A DNA stretch of 41,918 nucleotides from Gammaproteobacteria bacterium (GTDB lineage Bacteria > Pseudomonadota > Gammaproteobacteria > GCF-002020875), in assembly GCA_013349825.1 (NCBI GenBank), contig DUYW01000007.1, forward strand, positions 1 through 41,918, read 5' to 3'. Under the pieces are notes generated by a model, which worked only from the letters and a program-made list of their open reading frames with translations, made no database searches and had not been told where the DNA came from. This document shows, piece by piece, positions 22,642-30,932 of this stretch (positions are counted from its first letter, which is position 1; each line of letters begins with the position of its first letter). Position numbers and translations under genes: made by a program.

Positions 22642-25584
22642 CTATGTTGTTCGAGTACTAACCTCTTCAGCATCCTCTTTAACCAGCAGAGGAAGAGTGA
22701 CAATCATCCTCATCCCTTGATGGGCCCCTTCACTCTCAGCAGTAACCGTACCACCCAAGCTGCGTACCAATTTTGCCGCCGAATTGAGACCAAAACCACT
22801 GCCCGCCTCTTTGGTGGTATAACCCACACGAAACAGTTTATGTGCCGCTTCTGGATCATGTCCACAGCCATTATCTGCGATCATCATCTCAAAATGGGCA
22901 TCACCGACAGGAACTACCCGCAATAAGACACGCCCTTCGAAGGTCTCTTTGCCACTTCTCTCTTCACTAATTGCTTCAAGTGCATTTTTCAAAAAGTTAA
23001 GCAGTAGCTGCATCAATGGGTTTCGAGGCAGGAAGAGTAAGTTAACCACTGGGTCCAGTTCAGTCTCAAACTGAACTTCCGCTTTCTCGAAGCGATCCTC
23101 AATCAAACTATAGGTTTCATTAACCATCGTAACCAACTCAAACTCGGTCGACTGAATCACCGGACGAGCCGCATTGCGGTGCAGTGCAATAATATCCCCA
23201 ACATGTACAATCCCGGTCTCAATCTTGTCGAGATCACCTGACTCATCAAATGAATGGCTCATTTGACCTACAAACTTGGCCATTGCCTCCATCACCTGGG
23301 CAGATTTCTCCAGCTCCCCGGTTAACGCGGCTGAATCTCCTTCAGACTGCAGTGCTGTGCGTATCTGCTCTGCAGACTTCTGCTGCATTTTTTGCAGTTT
23401 TTCCAACTGTTTAATTTTGCGACGTGTACGGATTACATTCCCACTCATCCCGGTAATCACATTACCAATATTATGGAGCACAGACCCGCTCATCTCAGCC
23501 ACACCACTCTGAAAATCGGCAAGTTGCTCCTGTTTTTCTGCCCAAATTCGGTCTCGAACATCATGCAATACCAATACAGATCCTACAATCTCACTACCCT
23601 GCTCTTGCTGCTGGCGTAGCATTGCACCACTGATCTGAACTGGCATCGTCTCCCCTTTCTGCTGTATTAATCTACGTTGCACATAGAGCATTCCTTCATC
23701 CAGAAAAAGTCGTCCAAACGGGGTGGTGGCAAATATATCCCAAAGTTGTGTATCAGATGGATCATGGACCACAGCCAGTACTTTGGTCTCACCCTCAACC
23801 GTTAATGGGAACAGTCCGATTTCAACAGAGAGCAGGTCTCCACTCTGGGTTTTGAGTGAGATTCTATCCCCCTGCTTCATCCCTCTCGGTTTTCCCCTTT
23901 CAATAACTGCCTGCATCATTGCATCGTGATTCCCACCCATCTCAAGAGGCAACAAGGGAGACAGATTTCCTCCAACCAACTGCTCAGCAGACCACTCTGA
24001 CAATAGCTCTAATGCCCCATTGACGCTCTCAACAACCCCGGATTGATCAATAATTAATGTACCAACAGCTGCCTCTATGCAAAATTCATGCAGTAAAATC
24101 TGCTGAGTACCAACCAGCTCTTGCAGACGTTCCTGAACGATATAGTTCAAACTATCCGTCCGATCTCGTAGTACCTCTTCTTTGGCGAACAGCTGATTAA
24201 ATGGTTTCCCAACCAGTTTTTCTCGGCGCTCTCCAGTCAAATTCTCCAACATCGGGTTGACCATCTGAATCACACCACTGCGATCCAGAACCAATACCCC
24301 CTCCTGCATCGACTCTAAAATAGAGACGCTCTGTGCTTTCTCACGCATCAAATCCTGCTGAACCTTCTCAATGGTCTTGGTCATCTGGTTAAAACTTTTA
24401 GAGAGCATGCCTAACTCATCACCACTCTGGTCTTCAAGTCGATAACTCAAGTCACCACGTGTTAATGCCTGCGCACCGCGATAGAGCAGAGAGATTCTGT
24501 TCAACACAATACTTCGCATCTCCCAGCTGATAATAGCTAACAGGAATAGTGCAAAGAGAAAGAGGCTGATATAGAGCAGCCTCTGTAGATCCTCCAATGG
24601 TGCTAATGCCACCTCTTCCTCATAGACAATATGAATTAAATGGCCTTGAGTAAATGACTGAGGTTTTTGAGTAACGTGATGAGAATCCTCTTGTGAAGAG
24701 AGATACCGTACTGCGGGTTCATCCCCCCAAAGTGAAAGACGCCATTCAATGGTATCTTCGTGCTCATGATCACTCCCCTTACCCGCCTCATAAGGTGGCC
24801 AGGCAGAGATCACCTGCCCCTGATCTGCATCCAGGTATTCTATTTCATCCAACCCACTATCCTGAGGAAGATTATGGGCAATACTTTCCAACACCCGATC
24901 TGTCACCTGCTGCCAGCGTTCAACAACGACCAATTCTCCGAGCAGCTCCCCCTCTACTTTAACAGGAGCCACAAACCAGCGCATACGACGTTTTTTCTCC
25001 TCTTTGCTCTCCCCCAATAAGTCAATCCAGGGGTCAAAATCAGGCGGTGAAACTCGAACCGCTGCAACACCTGACATCTGATCAGGAATAGCCTTTTGAA
25101 CTTGTACATTAAAATAGGATTTATTCAGAGCCACAGACTCTAACGTTTTATACAACGGGTGGTTATTTACATTGCTACCAATCATCTCCTTATGCTTCGA
25201 ATCATCCTCTCCATGACCCTGATTGCAGATCACAACCACATTTCCATTACGATCAACCAGAAAGGCCGATAAAAGCTGTGGATAGACGTTTACCAGATCA
25301 TCCAAAACAGCCTGTCCATCTGTCAGCAAAACCTGATCCTGCAACAATTTAGCCACCCTGGGGTCTCGTGATGCAAAATCAACAATATGGCGATTTTCAT
25401 CGACACGTTCTTGCAATTGACTACGGATAAACGAGAGTGTTGCCACCATCTGATACTCGATCTCTAATTTGAGTTCGCTACGCATCTCTTTTTCAAGCAG
25501 GAATGCGGCGATAGCTGTCAGAAGCAGAATTGAGCCACCTACGATAATGAGTGTTCGTGGAATCAGTTTCATTTTTGACAACAT
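22642..25584 (-). CDS. Membrane sensor histidine kinase with HAMP and two PAS domains
   Basis: The protein has about 980 residues from the ATG at 25584; MKLIPRTL at 25572 and an upstream TTG are alternatives, and no strong ribosome-binding site decides between them. Transmembrane helices at ~10-30 and ~337-355 bracket a large periplasmic sensor region of about 305 residues, probably of the double-Cache type. A HAMP linker (~357-405) follows, then PAS at ~418-470 and ~498-550. The dimerisation helix has 'SGSVLHNIGNVITG' with His 704 as the likely phosphorylated residue, a Leu-His-Asn-x-Gly-Asn type rather than classical HisKA. The ATPase domain has N box 'LLNFLKNALEAI', 'DNGCGHD' and 'GSGFGLNSAAK'. 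It lies between hypD and hypE on the opposite strand, and no response regulator is in the window. A role in sensing H2, redox state or a sulfur compound is possible but unproven. Confidence 0.88.
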   Translation of the reverse strand: MLSKMKLIPRTLIIVGGSILLLTAIAAFLLEKEMRSELKLEIEYQMVATLSFIRSQLQERVDENRHIVDFASRDPRVAKLLQDQVLLTDGQAVLDDLVNVYPQLLSAFLVDRNGNVVVICNQGHGEDDSKHKEMIGSNVNNHPLYKTLESVALNKSYFNVQVQKAIPDQMSGVAAVRVSPPDFDPWIDLLGESKEEKKRRMRWFVAPVKVEGELLGELVVVERWQQVTDRVLESIAHNLPQDSGLDEIEYLDADQGQVISAWPPYEAGKGSDHEHEDTIEWRLSLWGDEPAVRYLSSQEDSHHVTQKPQSFTQGHLIHIVYEEEVALAPLEDLQRLLYISLFLFALFLLAIISWEMRSIVLNRISLLYRGAQALTRGDLSYRLEDQSGDELGMLSKSFNQMTKTIEKVQQDLMREKAQSVSILESMQEGVLVLDRSGVIQMVNPMLENLTGERREKLVGKPFNQLFAKEEVLRDRTDSLNYIVQERLQELVGTQQILLHEFCIEAAVGTLIIDQSGVVESVNGALELLSEWSAEQLVGGNLSPLLPLEMGGNHDAMMQAVIERGKPRGMKQGDRISLKTQSGDLLSVEIGLFPLTVEGETKVLAVVHDPSDTQLWDIFATTPFGRLFLDEGMLYVQRRLIQQKGETMPVQISGAMLRQQQEQGSEIVGSVLVLHDVRDRIWAEKQEQLADFQSGVAEMSGSVLHNIGNVITGMSGNVIRTRRKIKQLEKLQKMQQKSAEQIRTALQSEGDSAALTGELEKSAQVMEAMAKFVGQMSHSFDESGDLDKIETGIVHVGDIIALHRNAARPVIQSTEFELVTMVNETYSLIEDRFEKAEVQFETELDPVVNLLFLPRNPLMQLLLNFLKNALEAISEERSGKETFEGRVLLRVVPVGDAHFEMMIADNGCGHDPEAAHKLFRVGYTTKEAGSGFGLNSAAKLVRSLGGTVTAESEGAHQGMRMIVTLPLLVKEDAEEVSTRTT

Positions 25585-25623
25585 AGTACAATTCAACCAT
25601 AAAGACCTTGCCAAGACAATTCC

Positions 25624-25640
25624 ATGTATCCCAAATACAT
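25624..25640. promoter_or_regulatory. Palindrome ATGTAT-N5-ATACAT between kinase gene and hypE
   Basis: Six-base arms are exact reverse complements around CCCAA. The site is in the divergent 118-base region, 40 bases from the kinase start and 62 bases from the hypE start. The core TGTAT-N5-ATACA recurs at the hynS promoter (17546-17560), so both may bind one regulator. No strong promoter could be placed beside it. Confidence 0.35.
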
Positions 25641-25702
25641 ATTAGAAACCACATAGTAATTACTCTCTTTCAAACTGATTTAACAAACACACGACAATCG
25701 AT

Positions 25703-26752
25703 ATGACTTCTCACCCTAAACACTACAGCTCTAAATTGGATCTGAAAAACGGCACTGTTGATATGACCCACGGCAGTGGTGGCCGGGCCATGGCTCAACT
25801 GATTGATGAGCTTTTTGTCCACTACTTTGACAACGACCTATTACGACAGGCAAATGATCAGGCTACTTTTTCGATTCCAGCCGGACGTATGTCGATCAGT
25901 ACCGATGGGCATGTAATCTCTCCACTCTTTTTCCCCGGTGGTGACATCGGTTCACTGTCGGTCCACGGCACACTCAATGATGTTGCCATGTCGGGTGCCA
26001 AACCACTCTACCTGGCTGCCGGTTTTATTCTGGAAGAGGGGTTTCCTCTCTCTGAGCTGGAACAGATTATTCAATCAATGGGAAGAGCCTCTGCCAAAGC
26101 GGGGGTCCCTGTGGTAACTGGAGATACCAAGGTGGTGGAGCGAGGTAGTGGGGATGGTATCTTTATTACAACCACTGCGGTCGGTATTGTTCCTGAAGGG
26201 GTCAACATTGCTGGAGATCGCGCACAACCGGGAGATAAGATACTGGTCAGCGGCACTTTAGGAGATCACGGGGTTGCTATCCTCTCCAGCCGGGAAAACC
26301 TTGAGTTTGAGACCACCATTGAGTCTGACTCTGCCGCACTGCATGGCCTGATTGCCGACCTGGTCGCCGCCGTACCTGATATCCACTGTCTACGTGACCC
26401 AACCCGTGGTGGCCTTGCAACCACACTCAACGAACTGGCCAAACAGTCCGATGTTGGCATGCGCATTATTGAAAAGAAGCTGCCGATTCAGCCAGCCGTC
26501 AATGCCGCCTGTGAACTGCTAGGATTAGACCCTCTCTATGTCGCCAATGAGGGAAAATTGATCTGTATCGCTGCGGCTGAACATGCCGACAAACTACTGG
26601 CCACTATGCAACAGCACCCTAATGGAAAGGATGCGGCCATTATTGGAGAGGTCATTGAGGACAAGATGGGATTTGTACAGCTAGAGACCAGCTTTGGTGG
26701 AAACCGGGTGATCGATTGGTTAGTCGGAGAGCAATTGCCAAGAATATGTTAA
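25703..26752 (+). CDS. hypE: HypE, thiocyanate-forming dehydratase for CN ligand synthesis
   Basis: The protein has 349 residues. Motifs are 'VDMTHGSGGRAM', 'GDTKVVERGSGDGIFI', 'LRDPTRGGLATTLNELA' and the invariant C-terminal 'PRIC', whose Cys receives the carbamoyl group from HypF and is dehydrated to thiocyanate using ATP. The protein belongs to the PurM/SelD-like ATP-binding family. It starts a second plus-strand unit, hypE-hypX-hypF, separated from hypD by the kinase gene. No strong ribosome-binding motif precedes the ATG. Confidence 0.96.
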   Translation: MTSHPKHYSSKLDLKNGTVDMTHGSGGRAMAQLIDELFVHYFDNDLLRQANDQATFSIPAGRMSISTDGHVISPLFFPGGDIGSLSVHGTLNDVAMSGAKPLYLAAGFILEEGFPLSELEQIIQSMGRASAKAGVPVVTGDTKVVERGSGDGIFITTTAVGIVPEGVNIAGDRAQPGDKILVSGTLGDHGVAILSSRENLEFETTIESDSAALHGLIADLVAAVPDIHCLRDPTRGGLATTLNELAKQSDVGMRIIEKKLPIQPAVNAACELLGLDPLYVANEGKLICIAAAEHADKLLATMQQHPNGKDAAIIGEVIEDKMGFVQLETSFGGNRVIDWLVGEQLPRIC

Positions 26753-26762
26753 GGAATCCTGA

Positions 26763-28481
26763 TTGAAAATCCTGCTTCTGGCACACAGCTTTAATGGGCT
26801 GACGCAACGGCTCTTTGTCGACCTGCGTGAGGCTGGCTATCAGGTCTCCGTTGAACTGGATATTCATGATGAGATCACTGCCGAGGCAGTTACGCTGTTC
26901 CAGCCCGACCTGCTAATCGCCCCATTCCTCAAGCGCAGAATTCCAGAGACGATCTGGAGACAACTCCCCTGCCTCATCCTTCACCCCGGCCCTCCAGGTG
27001 ACCGTGGGCCCTCAGCACTGGATTGGGCACTGCTCAAGCAGGAAAAATTATGGGGCGTCACACTGCTTGAGGCTAATGCAACACTGGATGGCGGTGATAT
27101 CTGGGGGTTTGAAACCTTTCCGATGCGCAACACAACCAAGGGAGTGCTCTACCACCAAGAGGTGACTGATGCAGCCTCAAGAATAACCCTGAATGTAGTC
27201 CGTCAATTTGAAACCGGCTCTATTTCACCTCATCCTCAGAACGCTCTTCCAGATGCAGAACGATGGGGAGAGCAATTGTTGATGAGCCAGCAGGATCGTA
27301 AAATTGATTGGCAACAGGATAGCCAAGAGAGCGTCCTGCGCAAGATTAACAGTGCAGACGGCTCTCCCGGTCTGCTGGATTCTCTCTTTGGGCATTCGCT
27401 CTACCTCTATGATGCGCAACCGGAAAAGCAACTCAGTGGCTCTCCCGGTGAGATTATCGCCCGTTCTGGTCCGGCGCTCTGTCGTGCCACAGCAGATGGT
27501 AAAGGTGTGTGGATCGGTCATTTGAGAGACCGGCAGAGCACCCACCCTTTTAAGCTACCTGCTACTCAACTACTTGCCGATGAGCTGAACAAACACCCGT
27601 CCCTTGAAGAGGTCCACTATTCACCCGCAATGCAGAGTGGTTACCGAGAGATTGTCTATGAAGAGGAGAACAGTGTCGGCCTGATCCACTTCAATTTCTA
27701 TAATGGTGCCATGAGCACTGCCCGTTGCCAGCAACTACAACAGACCCTGCAACAAGCCAAACAGCGATCAACCCGCGCCATCTTGCTTCTGGGCGGTGAA
27801 AACTATTGGTCTAACGGGATGTGTCTCAACCAAATTGAGGCCGCCCAGAGTCCTGCAGATGCCTCCTGGGAGAATATCAATGCGATGGATGATCTGGCCC
27901 TGGAGATTCTCCAGAGTGATCACCATCTAATCATCAGTGCAGTGCAGGGCAATGCCGCTGCTGGAGGGCTCTTTCTCGCCCGTACAGCCGATCTCATCTG
28001 GGCCAGAAAAGGGGTCATCCTCAACCCTCACTACAAGGATATGGGAAACCTTTATGGTTCTGAGTATTGGAGTTATCTACTCCCCAAACATGCCGGTATC
28101 GAGCATGCCCAGCAGATCTCTCAGGCACGCCTGCCGATGGGAACTGAGGAAGCACACCGCTTGGGACTGGTTGATCAACAGTTTGACTGCCCGCATGACT
28201 CTTTCTTGAATACCTGCAAAAGTGAGGTGGATAAACTGATCCATCAACCCGATTTTGACCAGCAACTGAAACAGAAGCGCCAACAACGCCGAACAGACGA
28301 GCAGATAAGACCGCTCGCCCGTTATCGTGAGGCAGAGCTGGAAAAGATGCGACTGAACTTCTATGGTTTTGACCCCAGCTACCATATTGCACGCTACAAT
28401 TTCGTTCATAAGGTTGCAAAATCGAGAACGCCCACCACCATTGCATTTCACCGTAGACCACAGAGAACCGCTCAATCTTGA
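26763..28481 (+). CDS. hypX: HypX/HoxX, CO-ligand synthesis protein
   Basis: The protein has 572 residues. The N-terminal half resembles formyltransferases: 'CLILHPGPPGDRGPSALDWAL' in parts (HPG-x-x-G-x-RG) for formyl-tetrahydrofolate binding, then 'LLEANATLDGGDIW'. The C-terminal half is enoyl-CoA hydratase-like ('GGENYWSNGMCLNQIE', 'AVQGNAAAGGLFLARTADLIW'). HypX converts the formyl group of formyl-tetrahydrofolate to CO through formyl-CoA, supplying the active-site CO when oxygen is present. Start is a TTG at 26763, supported by an AAGGA motif eight bases upstream and by the conserved KILLLAHSFN beginning. It overlaps hypF by four bases. Confidence 0.92.
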   Translation: MKILLLAHSFNGLTQRLFVDLREAGYQVSVELDIHDEITAEAVTLFQPDLLIAPFLKRRIPETIWRQLPCLILHPGPPGDRGPSALDWALLKQEKLWGVTLLEANATLDGGDIWGFETFPMRNTTKGVLYHQEVTDAASRITLNVVRQFETGSISPHPQNALPDAERWGEQLLMSQQDRKIDWQQDSQESVLRKINSADGSPGLLDSLFGHSLYLYDAQPEKQLSGSPGEIIARSGPALCRATADGKGVWIGHLRDRQSTHPFKLPATQLLADELNKHPSLEEVHYSPAMQSGYREIVYEEENSVGLIHFNFYNGAMSTARCQQLQQTLQQAKQRSTRAILLLGGENYWSNGMCLNQIEAAQSPADASWENINAMDDLALEILQSDHHLIISAVQGNAAAGGLFLARTADLIWARKGVILNPHYKDMGNLYGSEYWSYLLPKHAGIEHAQQISQARLPMGTEEAHRLGLVDQQFDCPHDSFLNTCKSEVDKLIHQPDFDQQLKQKRQQRRTDEQIRPLARYREAELEKMRLNFYGFDPSYHIARYNFVHKVAKSRTPTTIAFHRRPQRTAQS

Positions 28482-30838
28482 AACAGACCTCTCCTATAAA
28501 TATCGGCCGCTCTATTTCCGTATCCGGTGTTGTGCAGGGGGTAGGCTTTCGTCCCACGGTCTGGAATTTAGCTAAACAAAACAGACTCACCGGGTCTGTC
28601 TGGAACCACTCTTCCGGGGTAACGATTGAGCTCTGGGGAACAGCGCAGCAGATTGACCAATTTTTACATCAATTACAACAAGAGCCACCTCCACTGGCCA
28701 TTATTGAACAGATCACAACGACCCCGCTCTCTGGGGTTCAGCCGGACCTTTTTACCATTGTAGAGAGTCATGGAGGGTTAGTCACAACCCGTGTTGCTGC
28801 CGATGCTGCAACCTGCCCTGCCTGCACCGAAGATATCTTTGACCCTACCAATCGCCGCTACCGTTACCCTTTTACCAACTGTACCCACTGTGGTCCCCGT
28901 CTCTCGATCATTCAGGCGATTCCCTATGACCGTGCAAATACCTCAATGTCAAAATTCACCCTCTGTAAGGCCTGTAAGACAGAGTATGAAGACCCTGCAG
29001 ACCGTCGCTTTCATGCACAACCCAACTGCTGTGCAGAGTGTGGCCCCCGACTCTGGCTTGAGGAGCGATCAGGAGTGACACTGGACGGCGACCCGGTCCT
29101 GCTGGCTGCAGAGAAAATCCGTGCAGGAGAGGTTGTGGCAATCAAAGGGCTGGGCGGTTTTCACCTCGCCTGTGATGCCACCAATGAGCAAGCAGTTGCA
29201 CTGTTGCGAGTGCGAAAAAAAAGGGTCAACAAGGCCTTTGCGGTGATGGCAAAGCATTGTGGCGCGATTGAACACTTTGCTGAGATACCGGAATCTGCGC
29301 GCAAACTGCTGGAGAGCCGCAGCGCCCCCATTGTCATTCTCGATCAACGAGTGGATGGAGAACCTCTGACACCTTCACACACACCCTCACTCGCACCCTC
29401 ACTCGCACCGTTGCAGCAGACGGTCGGGTTTATGCTTCCCTACACACCACTCCACCACCTATTACTGGATCAGCTCGACCACCCGATTGTCCTCACCTCA
29501 GGAAACCAAAGTTCCGAGCCACAATGCATCACCAACCATTCGGCCCGACAGCAACTTGCCGGGATCGCCGACTTCTGGTTGATGCATGACCGGGAGATTA
29601 TTAATCGAGTCGACGACTCCGTTGTTCTGCTCTCGAACAGCGGCAGCCGAACCCTGCGTTATGCAAGAGGAATGGCACCAGAATCGATACCGCTTCCTGA
29701 TGGTTTTGAAAACAGCCCGCCACTGCTGGCAATGGGGGGGGCACTCAAAAACAGTTTTGCACTACTGCGCAATCAAGGCATCACTCTCTCACAATATATC
29801 GGGGACCTTGAGAATAGCGCGGCAATTAACGAATACCAACATACCCTCCAGCTCTACCAACAGTTATTCAGCCACTCCCCACAAGCCATTGTGGTGGACC
29901 GCCACCCAGACTACAGCTCTTCCCGGCTGGGACGCGCGTGGGCCAGTGAGCAACAACTTCCGCTGATTGAGGTACAGCATCACCATGCACATGTTGCCAG
30001 CTGTATGGTCGAAAATAATATTTCACTGGACCATCCCCCAGTACTTGGTATCACACTGGATGGACTCGGTTATGGTGACTCAGGCGAGATTTGGGGGGGT
30101 GAGTTTCTGCTCACGGGGTATCAGGACTACCGACGCATTGCATCTTTTACCTCGGTGGCACTGCCTGGAGGAGACCGCGCCAACCGGGAACCGTGGCGAA
30201 ACAGCCTGGCACACCTGCTCCATTTTTTCGACTGGGGGCAGCTCTCCAACGACTATTCCGGGTTAGAACTGATCCACTATCTGCAGCAAAAACCACTCAA
30301 GACCATTCGCCAGATGATCGATCAACAGATCAACTCCCCCCTAAGCTCCTCTTGTGGAAGAGTGATCGATGCTGTTACTGCATCTATAGGATTAAACAGA
30401 GAAATCAATAATTTTGAGGCCGAATCTGCCATTTTACTTGAATCTTTTGCAGGCTCACAATTTGATACACAAACGGATTCCGCCTACCCTCACCAACACT
30501 CTTTTCAAAACGACCTGCTAACCATTGATTGGCGGCCACTCTGGCAGGCTATACTGGAGGATCTACAGCGACAGATCGCACCAGCTACTATTGCTGCCCG
30601 TTTTCACCACGGCTTAATCTCAGCACTTTGTGAAACCACCACTCAACTCGCTAAGAACCACTCTTTCTCTACAGTTGCACTGGTCGGTGGTGTTTTCCAG
30701 AACCGGTTACTTCTGGAGGGATGTAAACAGTATTTGACCGAAATGGGCTATACCGTGCTTATCCAATCCAAAACCCCAACCAATGATCAGGGTATCGCCA
30801 TCGGGCAGTCAGCCATTGCTGCAGCTCAACAACTTTAA
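28478..30838 (+). CDS. hypF: HypF carbamoyltransferase
   Basis: The protein has 786 residues and starts with TTG at 28478, overlapping the hypX stop as TTGA. Domain order is acylphosphatase ('VSGVVQGVGFRPTVWNLA', ~13-95), zinc-finger pair (CPAC...CTHCGPR and CKAC...CAECGPR, ~110-195), YrdC-like nucleotide domain (~205-390), and Kae1-like carbamoyltransferase (~395-786, with 'HHHAHVASCMVEN' metal ligands and 'LGITLDGLGYGD'). HypF uses carbamoyl phosphate and ATP to carbamoylate HypE. The full length and intact motifs indicate an active protein. It is the last gene of the hyp region. Confidence 0.96.
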   Translation: MKQTSPINIGRSISVSGVVQGVGFRPTVWNLAKQNRLTGSVWNHSSGVTIELWGTAQQIDQFLHQLQQEPPPLAIIEQITTTPLSGVQPDLFTIVESHGGLVTTRVAADAATCPACTEDIFDPTNRRYRYPFTNCTHCGPRLSIIQAIPYDRANTSMSKFTLCKACKTEYEDPADRRFHAQPNCCAECGPRLWLEERSGVTLDGDPVLLAAEKIRAGEVVAIKGLGGFHLACDATNEQAVALLRVRKKRVNKAFAVMAKHCGAIEHFAEIPESARKLLESRSAPIVILDQRVDGEPLTPSHTPSLAPSLAPLQQTVGFMLPYTPLHHLLLDQLDHPIVLTSGNQSSEPQCITNHSARQQLAGIADFWLMHDREIINRVDDSVVLLSNSGSRTLRYARGMAPESIPLPDGFENSPPLLAMGGALKNSFALLRNQGITLSQYIGDLENSAAINEYQHTLQLYQQLFSHSPQAIVVDRHPDYSSSRLGRAWASEQQLPLIEVQHHHAHVASCMVENNISLDHPPVLGITLDGLGYGDSGEIWGGEFLLTGYQDYRRIASFTSVALPGGDRANREPWRNSLAHLLHFFDWGQLSNDYSGLELIHYLQQKPLKTIRQMIDQQINSPLSSSCGRVIDAVTASIGLNREINNFEAESAILLESFAGSQFDTQTDSAYPHQHSFQNDLLTIDWRPLWQAILEDLQRQIAPATIAARFHHGLISALCETTTQLAKNHSFSTVALVGGVFQNRLLLEGCKQYLTEMGYTVLIQSKTPTNDQGIAIGQSAIAAAQQL

Positions 30839-30892
30839 TAATCAGAGCCACAGGTACTCGACCATTACAGCAATCAATGTTACCTTTGATCA

Positions 30893-30909
30893 TTAATCAT
30901 TTTGATTAA
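30893..30909. promoter_or_regulatory. Palindrome TTAATCA-TTT-TGATTAA upstream of the RND gene
   Basis: Perfect seven-base arms surround three T residues, 24 bases before the RND start codon. This looks like a compact operator, for example for a TetR-, MarR- or ArsR-type repressor, but no regulator gene is adjacent. AT-rich sequence raises the chance of a random palindrome. Confidence 0.35.
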
Positions 30910-30932
30910 GCTCTGTTTGAAAAGGCGATCTA

